A stretch of DNA of 11,190 nucleotides from Synechococcaceae cyanobacterium RL_1_2 (GTDB lineage Bacteria > Cyanobacteriota > Cyanobacteriia > Cyanobacteriales > JAAUPO01). Below the pieces are notes generated by a model. It was given only the letters and a program-made list of their open reading frames with translations. It made no database searches and had not been told where the DNA came from. The stretch is taken from assembly GCA_012033095.1 (NCBI GenBank), contig JAAUPO010000028.1, positions 1-11,190 on the forward strand. The letters run 5' to 3'. The translations under genes and the position numbers were made by a program. Below are positions 7,661-11,190 of this stretch, piece after piece; position 1 is the stretch's first letter, and the number at the start of each line of letters is the position of its first letter.

Positions 7661-7743
7661 GGGCGATCGCGGTGATTTCACTTCTCAGGGTTGGGATGAG
7701 CTTCGTATCAATTCATTTTATCCCTATCCCCAAGGGCGATCGC
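7661..7743 (+). repeat. HIP1-bounded interspersed repeat, full copy A
   Basis: The element begins with GGGCGATCGCGGTGATTTCA and ends with CCCCAAGGGCGATCGC, so it is bounded by HIP1 octamers at 7663-7670 and 7736-7743. The inner GGGATGA (7693-7699) can pair with TTATCCC (about 7719-7725), with one G-U wobble. It lies between divergent hicB and the YefM-YoeB module 2 genes. Related copies: 7038, 8366, 9099, 10545. Confidence 0.85.
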
Positions 7744-7799
7744 TGCTAAAACTGAGGTAATGATTTTGGATGCTGGATATGGTGGAGAGGCGGTAAACT

Positions 7800-7817
7800 T
7801 GTACAATTAAGTGTACA
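7800..7817 (+). promoter_or_regulatory. YefM-type paired TGTACA operator of TA module 2
   Basis: Two perfect TGTACA hexamers at 7800-7805 and 7812-7817 are 12 bp apart, centre to centre, and end 22 bp before the antitoxin ATG. From established knowledge, YefM-YoeB of Escherichia coli represses its own operon through palindromes with a TGTACA core. TACAAT (7802-7807) may be the -10 hexamer inside the operator. The paired arrangement supports cooperative autorepression here; this is inference from motif and position. Confidence 0.7.
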
Positions 7818-7838
7818 GGTATCTTTGAGGGAAAAGTG

Positions 7839-8093
7839 ATGAAAATTATTTCGTTTACGGAAGCACGAAAAACCTTAAAAGCGGTCTTGGATCGGGTGGT
7901 GAATGATGCCGACTGTACGGTGATTACCCGGCGGGATGCAGAGGATACGGTGGTGATGTCTTTGGATTATTACAATAGTTTGATGGAAACGGTGTATCTG
8001 TTGAAATCTCCAGCTAATGCGGCCCATCTGGCTAAATCGATTGAACAATTTCGCCAAGGTCAAGGCACTGTACATGAGCTTTTAGATGAGTAG
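7839..8093 (+). CDS. yefM: YefM/Phd-family antitoxin, module 2
   Basis: An 84-aa intact antitoxin: MKIISFTEARKTLKAVLDRV, then TVITRRDAEDTVVMSLDYYN and SLMETVYLLKSPANAAHL. The N-terminal half is the Phd/YefM dimer and DNA-binding domain (TEARxxLxxxLDxV; ITRRxxEdxVvmSLxxYxSLmETxYLLxSpxNa). The acidic, flexible tail (RQGQGTVHELLDE) neutralises the YoeB partner. The start is set to the ATG at 7839; a GTG codon immediately before it (7836) is possible but less likely. GAGGGAAAA upstream serves as ribosome-binding site. The stop overlaps the toxin start by 8 bp. It probably represses its own promoter through the TGTACA pair. Confidence 0.92.
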   Translation: MKIISFTEARKTLKAVLDRVVNDADCTVITRRDAEDTVVMSLDYYNSLMETVYLLKSPANAAHLAKSIEQFRQGQGTVHELLDE

Positions 8094-8346
8094 GTTACTT
8101 GCCTGGACGGACGCGGCTTGGGAGGATTATTTGTATTGGCAAGGTCAGGATAAAAAGACCCTTAAGCGCATTAATCGATTAATTCAAGATACAAAAAATT
8201 CTCCGTTTACGGGCATTGGTAAACCGGAACCTTTAAAGGAAAATTTATCAGGTTTTTGGTCGCGCCGCATCGATGACACCAATCGTTTGGTTTATGCGAT
8301 CGATGAACAGTATCTAACTATTATTGCCTGTCGCTATCATTATTAG
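8086..8346 (+). CDS. yoeB: YoeB/Txe-family mRNA-interferase toxin, module 2
   Basis: An 86-aa intact toxin of the RelE superfamily, close to the usual 84 aa of YoeB. Conserved marks are LAWTDAAWEDYLYWQ, NRLI, GIGKPEPLK, GFWSRRID, NRLVYAI and the terminal CRYHY. Glu48, Arg67 and His85-Tyr86 correspond to the known catalytic residues of Escherichia coli YoeB (Glu46, Arg65, His83). It acts at the ribosomal A site, cleaving mRNA during translation when freed from its antitoxin. It overlaps the antitoxin gene by 8 bp (ATGAGTAG), so it is translationally coupled and co-regulated. It shares KPEPL, SRRID and RLVY with the module 1 toxin but is not a recent copy. Confidence 0.93.
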   Translation: MSRLLAWTDAAWEDYLYWQGQDKKTLKRINRLIQDTKNSPFTGIGKPEPLKENLSGFWSRRIDDTNRLVYAIDEQYLTIIACRYHY

Positions 8347-8365
8347 TTTTTGGGCAATACAGTCG

Positions 8366-8406
8366 GCGATCGCGGTGATTTCACTTCTCAGGGTTGGGGC
8401 GATCGC
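8366..8406 (+). repeat. HIP1-bounded interspersed repeat, short copy B
   Basis: This has the same left half as copy A (GCGATCGCGGTGATTTCACT), then TCTCAGGGTTGG directly joined to GGCGATCGC. The stem-loop part of the full copy is missing. The join falls at a run of G present on both sides, which is what a deletion between short GGG matches would leave. It sits between convergent yoeB and vapC. Confidence 0.75.
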
Positions 8407-8439
8407 GAATTTGGCATTTGCAGGAATTTTTAGTTCCCA

Positions 8440-8820
8440 TCATGGAGCAATTTGATAAAGTTTTAGGTCTTGAATAAAGCGAAAATCTCTAATGTTTAGG
8501 GTGTAAAGTTCAAAGTTTTGGGTTATGGCAGTAGCGGCGATGATGGCATCAGGAATTGTGAGTTTATGACTGAGAGAATAATCGAGCATAAGCCCAACAA
8601 ATTGTGATGAAATGGCTTGATCAAGGGGAATATTTGAAATTAAATCGAGATGCTTTTTGATCTGGTTAAGTTCGTTTTTGTTGATTGCGCCATAGTAAAG
8701 CTCTGCTCTCGTAATGGTGCTGATCGCAATACTTGTACTACCTATTGTTTGCAGTTGTTGAATAATATCGCTATTGTTTTTGTAAAATTCAACCAAAATA
8801 TTGGTGTCACACAAGATCAT
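8440..8820 (-). CDS. vapC: VapC-family PIN-domain ribonuclease toxin
   Basis: A 126-aa PIN-domain protein. The acidic active-site residues are in the expected places: Asp5 (MILCDTNILVE), Glu40 (TRAELYYG), Asp91 (TIPDAIIAATA) and Asp112 (NIRDFRFI). VapC toxins of this type cleave structured RNA, often tRNA or rRNA, using divalent metal; the target here is unknown. The start ATG overlaps the stop of the upstream antitoxin (TGA/ATG, on the same strand), the classic antitoxin-toxin order. Intact and of normal length. Confidence 0.9.
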   Translation of the reverse strand: MILCDTNILVEFYKNNSDIIQQLQTIGSTSIAISTITRAELYYGAINKNELNQIKKHLDLISNIPLDQAISSQFVGLMLDYSLSHKLTIPDAIIAATAITQNFELYTLNIRDFRFIQDLKLYQIAP

Positions 8821-9042
8821 AGATTTTCTTTACCCCATGCCTTGTTTTTAATCGCTTCAAGATCAATATTTTTATCTTGCCAAATGCCAGCTAATGCAAA
8901 AAATCTTGTTGCTCTGGGGCATCATTTGATTATTTTTGGTTATGCTTTGAAATTCAATAAATTCGATATATTCAATGATTTTTTCAAGCTGTGCCGGCGA
9001 AAAATTTTGGATTTTTTTGATAGCTATTTCTAGGGTTGACAT
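8817..9042 (-). pseudogene. VapB-like (DUF2281-type) antitoxin, frameshifted
   Basis: The frame from the ATG at 9042 reads MSTLEIAIKKIQNFSPAQLE, then KIIEYIEFIEFQSITKNNQ. This is the usual N-terminus of the short antitoxins paired with PIN toxins (TLExAIxKIQxLSPEQxxEVxDFIEFL). After NKIF it turns out of frame and stops. If the T6 run (A6 at 8898-8903 on the plus strand) were T5, it continues FALAGIWQDKNIDLEAIKNK and AWGKENL and stops at 8817-8819, overlapping the vapC start. The corrected length is about 74-75 aa, normal for the group. The C-terminal half, which wraps the toxin, is therefore lost as written while vapC is intact, so a one-base read error is a serious possibility. This gene is too disrupted to appear as one long frame. 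Confidence 0.78.
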
Positions 9043-9098
9043 TCTGAGCCTTGGAATGGGGTATTCAATTTCTATGGTAACAGGCTAATTTCTGACTG

Positions 9099-9179
9099 GC
9101 GATCGCGGTGATTTCACTTCTCACAGTTGGGATGAGCTTCGTATTAGTTCATTTTATCCCTATCCCCAAGGGCGATCGC
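9099..9179 (+). repeat. HIP1-bounded interspersed repeat, full copy C
   Basis: The element has HIP1 octamers at 9099-9106 and 9172-9179, with the shared interior GGTGATTTCACTTCTCA, GGGATGAGCTTCGTAT and TTATCCCTATCCCCAAG. It lies just upstream of Uma2 copy 1 and is part of the segment duplicated at 10545. GGGATGA and TTATCCC can pair. Confidence 0.85.
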
Positions 9180-9237
9180 CAAATTAATTTTCTATGTCAG
9201 AATAATAAACAACATCCTTAATCTAGGGAGAGAACAG

Positions 9238-9834
9238 ATGGTTGGGACTGTTGCGCGAAGTATGACCATTGAAGAATTTTTAGCCTATCAACCGGACGAT
9301 GACACCTGCTATGAATTGGAAAATGGAGAATTACGAGAGATGCCGCCCGAATGTGATTTAAATCAAAGGATTGCGTCCTTTTTGTTTGCTTATTTTCTCC
9401 AATTAGGCATCCCTTTTTACTGCTTGCGGATCGGCTTGGAAGTTGCAGTAACAGGCTCTAAAGCATCTGTACGGGTTCCAGATTTAACGGTGTTATCAGA
9501 TGAATCGGCCCTTGCGTTGGAGGGGGCAAGTCGCTCGACGATTACCCTTGATATGCCGCCACCGGAATTGGTGATTGAAGTGGTTTCACCGGGAAAAGAA
9601 AATATTGATCGGGATTATCGTTATAAGCGATCGCAGTACCAAGCGCGGGAAATTAGGGAATATTGGATTGTCGATCCTTTAACGGAAAAAATCACCATTT
9701 TTACCATGAATGAAGGTCTGTATGATGAGGCTGTTTATGGCAAAGCTGATGAATTTTCGACTCCTCTGATGCAACGTTTTCAGGCTGATGCAACATTGAG
9801 CGTCAATACTGTTTTACAAATTATTGAAGGGTAG
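9238..9834 (+). CDS. Uma2-family (DUF820) putative restriction-like endonuclease, copy 1
   Basis: A 198-aa protein of the Uma2/DUF820 family, which has a PD-(D/E)XK nuclease fold and is strongly expanded in cyanobacteria. Visible marks are the N-terminal MTIEEFLAYQ and YELENGELREMPP, the metal-site pair Pro81-Asp82 (VRVPDL), Glu114 (ELVIEVVSP), then ENIDRDYRYKRSQYQ with Lys130, and EYWIVDP. The length is typical. AGGGAG (9225-9230) lies 7 nt before the ATG. Biological role and substrate are not established for this family. It is not obviously an antitoxin or toxin, but it sits inside a cluster of TA genes. The upstream leader and HIP1-bounded repeat are duplicated with it. Confidence 0.9.
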   Translation: MVGTVARSMTIEEFLAYQPDDDTCYELENGELREMPPECDLNQRIASFLFAYFLQLGIPFYCLRIGLEVAVTGSKASVRVPDLTVLSDESALALEGASRSTITLDMPPPELVIEVVSPGKENIDRDYRYKRSQYQAREIREYWIVDPLTEKITIFTMNEGLYDEAVYGKADEFSTPLMQRFQADATLSVNTVLQIIEG

Positions 9835-9884
9835 GGAAAAAGGCGATCGCCTTAATGTGATGGTAGATATGCTATCGTTTTAAT

Positions 9885-10307
9885 ATGAGTGTTCGTCTTG
9901 TTGTTGATACAAATGTTTTTGTTAGTGCTTTGATTGGTGTTTCTGGGGATAGCAGAGAGGTAATACGTCGTTGTCTTCAAGGTCGATATCAGCCTTTGAT
10001 GGGGAATGCTCTCTTTTCGGAATATGAATCTCTGTTAAATCGTGGTGAAATTATACAGAAATCTCCTCTAACGATATCTGAAATTGAGTCATTGTTTGCT
10101 GCATTGATTAGAGTCTGTCAATGGGTCTCTGTCTATTATCTTTGGCGACCAAATCTCAAAGATGAAGGAGATAATCATTTGATTGAGTTGGCGATTTCTG
10201 GAAATGCCCAGATGATTGTGACAAACAATACTAAAGATTTTCAGAACGCAGAGTTATTATTTCCAAGTTTATCGATTCTCAAACCAGTAGAGTTAATTCA
10301 GAGGTAA
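9885..10307 (+). CDS. PIN-domain toxin (COG1569-type)
   Basis: A 140-aa PIN-domain protein with the start MSVRLVVDTNVFVSALIG. Active-site acids are Asp8, Glu46 (LFSEYESLL), Asp93/Asp96 (LKDEGDNHLIELA) and Asp118 (TKDFQNAELLFP). DEGDNHLxELA and TNNTKDF are typical of the COG1569 'putative toxin component, PIN family'. It is likely a metal-dependent ribonuclease with unknown RNA target. There is no strong Shine-Dalgarno sequence before the ATG. The toxin gene comes first here, the reverse of the vapC module on the other strand, and it is followed 5 bp later by a small ribbon-helix-helix gene. Confidence 0.88.
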   Translation: MSVRLVVDTNVFVSALIGVSGDSREVIRRCLQGRYQPLMGNALFSEYESLLNRGEIIQKSPLTISEIESLFAALIRVCQWVSVYYLWRPNLKDEGDNHLIELAISGNAQMIVTNNTKDFQNAELLFPSLSILKPVELIQR

Positions 10308-10312
10308 TTTAG

Positions 10313-10540
10313 ATGGCAATGCTCACAATTCGTTTACCAGATGATAAGCACCTCAGACTAAAGGAATTAGCCAAAAGTCGGGGCATCAGTCTAAATAAAC
10401 TCATGGAAGAGTTGTCTAATGTTGCGTTAGCGGAATTTGATGCCCATACTCGTTTTAATGCATTAGCTGCAAAGGGAGATCCTCAGCAAGGACTATTACT
10501 TTTAGAGAAGTTAGATCAGCATTTCTCCAAGGAAAATTAA
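10313..10540 (+). CDS. Ribbon-helix-helix (CopG/HicB-like) antitoxin
   Basis: A 75-aa protein beginning MAMLTIRLPDDKHLRLKELA and continuing KSRGISLNKLMEELSNVALA. This is an N-terminal ribbon-helix-helix DNA-binding fold (beta-strand LTIRLPDD, helix LKELAKSRG, ISLNKLMEE). The remainder (RFNALAAKGDPQQGLLLLEK) is the probable toxin-binding tail. It begins 5 bp after the PIN gene; GAGG of its ribosome-binding site overlaps the PIN stop region, so the two are cotranscribed. By position it is the antitoxin of the 9885 toxin and the likely autorepressor. Confidence 0.9.
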   Translation: MAMLTIRLPDDKHLRLKELAKSRGISLNKLMEELSNVALAEFDAHTRFNALAAKGDPQQGLLLLEKLDQHFSKEN

Positions 10541-10544
10541 ACGG

Positions 10545-10625
10545 GCGATCGCGGTGATTTCACTTCTCAGGGTTGGGATAAGCTTTGTATCAGTTCATTT
10601 TATCCCTATCCCCAAGGGCGATCGC
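10545..10625 (+). repeat. HIP1-bounded interspersed repeat, full copy D
   Basis: HIP1 octamers occur at 10545-10552 and 10618-10625. The interior is as in copies A and C with few changes. Here the stem reads GGGATAA (10575-10581) opposite TTATCCC, fully Watson-Crick, whereas A and C have GGGATGA (G-U). It is the first part of the 1446-bp-offset duplication. Confidence 0.85.
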
Positions 10626-10683
10626 CAAACCAATTTTCTATGGCAAAATAATAAACAACATCCTTAATCTAGGGAGAAAAAAT

Positions 10684-11190
10684 ATGGTTGCGACGATTTC
10701 GCGGAGCATGACCATTGAAGAATTTCTAGCCTATCAATCGGACGATGACACATGCTATGAATTGGAAAATGGAGAATTACTGAAAATGCCGCCAGAGAGT
10801 GAATTAAATCGACGTATTGCCGTATTTTTATTGATTTATTTTGCACAACTTGGCGTGCCTGCTTATTGTCTGAGTCAAAAAACAGAAATTGCTGTTACTG
10901 GTTCTAAGGTTGCTGTAAGGATTCCTGATTTAATGATTCTTTCGGAAGAGTCTGCCCTTGCTTTGGAGGGGGCAAGTCGATCAACGATCACGATTGATAT
11001 GCCGCCGCCGGAGTTGGTGATTGAAGTGGTTTCAGCGGGGAAAGAAAATATTGATCGGGATTATCGTTATAAGCGATCGCAGTACCAAGCGCGGGAAATT
11101 AGTGAATATTGGATTGTTTGATCCTCTGGCGGAAAAAAATCACCATTTTTACCATGAATGAAGGTCTGTATGATGAGGCTGTTTATGGCA
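10684..11190 (+). pseudogene. Uma2-family putative endonuclease, copy 2, with two indels and cut by the window edge
   Basis: This is the homologue of the gene at 9238, beginning MVATISRSMTIEEFLAYQSD. The VRIPDL, ELVIEVVSAGKENIDRDYRY and KRSQYQAREISEYWIV segments keep the PD...E...K nuclease motifs. The start is the ATG at 10684, with AGGGAG at 10671-10676; an upstream ATG at 10585 lies within the repeat and is not favoured. Compared with copy 1 it has one extra T at 11117-11119 and an A7 instead of A6 run at 11133-11139. The first stops the frame right after IV (TGA at 11119-11121). The final 40 bp of the window are identical to copy 1. The 3' end is outside the window. The two changes together do not fully restore the frame, so copy 2 is either a decaying duplicate or contains read errors. 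Confidence 0.82.

Noticed and set aside
8650..9033. Plus-strand 127-aa frame opposite vapBC
   Set aside because: It is antisense to the PIN toxin and its antitoxin; the minus-strand reading gives recognisable family motifs.
7038..10625. CRISPR array
   Set aside because: The repeats are 81-83 bp or 41 bp, spaced by whole genes of varying length, and diverged; there are no regular spacers and no cas genes.
10585..10683. An N-terminal extension of Uma2 copy 2 from the ATG at 10585
   Set aside because: It would translate the HIP1-bounded repeat and leader. The ATG at 10684 has AGGGAG upstream and matches the start of copy 1.

Overview
The window looks cyanobacterial. The HIP1 octamer GCGATCGC occurs at least 17 times in 11.2 kb. 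The recognisable proteins are an ArsM-like methyltransferase, a DUF1565 beta-helix protein with S-layer homology (SLH) modules, a GldA-type ABC ATPase and Uma2/PIN/YoeB/HicA accessory proteins, all types that are frequent in cyanobacteria. I cannot name a genus.

Layout. Positions 1-237 hold no gene but contain a small MITE-like element with terminal inverted repeats. An intact 403-aa arsenite-methyltransferase-like gene follows on the minus strand (238-1449). Positions 1450-1875 are intergenic, with a short G/C-box repeat. Positions 1876-4996 (minus) are one long gene, about 1040 aa once corrected: an N-terminal DUF1565/right-handed beta-helix domain, a long Asp/Glu-rich linker and six C-terminal SLH-like modules. 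It is broken by six single-base indels, so it appears as five separate reading frames plus an unstarted tail. A divergent ABC ATPase (5035-6026, plus) begins 38 bp away and carries one late indel.

From about 6.0 kb to the right end the window is an accessory island made almost entirely of toxin-antitoxin (TA) and Uma2 genes: a HigB remnant, YefM-YoeB module 1 (indel in the antitoxin and probably in the toxin), HicBA (indel in hicA), YefM-YoeB module 2 (intact), a VapB-like/VapC PIN module (indel in the antitoxin), Uma2 copy 1, a COG1569-type PIN toxin with a ribbon-helix-helix antitoxin, and Uma2 copy 2. Both YefM-YoeB modules have paired TGTACA-type operator sequences directly upstream.

The island is punctuated by five copies of an interspersed repeat. 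Full copies are about 81-83 bp and start and end with HIP1 octamers. Short copies are about 41 bp and look like internal deletions. All five lie in the same orientation whatever the direction of the neighbouring genes. Uma2 copy 2, with its leader and repeat, is a duplicate of Uma2 copy 1 at a constant offset of 1446 bp.

A theme across the window is single-base length changes, often in short homopolymers, that break otherwise well-conserved genes (about 13 inferred). Some disable only the antitoxin of a module whose toxin is intact. Uncorrected sequencing or assembly indels are therefore at least as likely as real decay, and reads should be checked before any gene is called dead.
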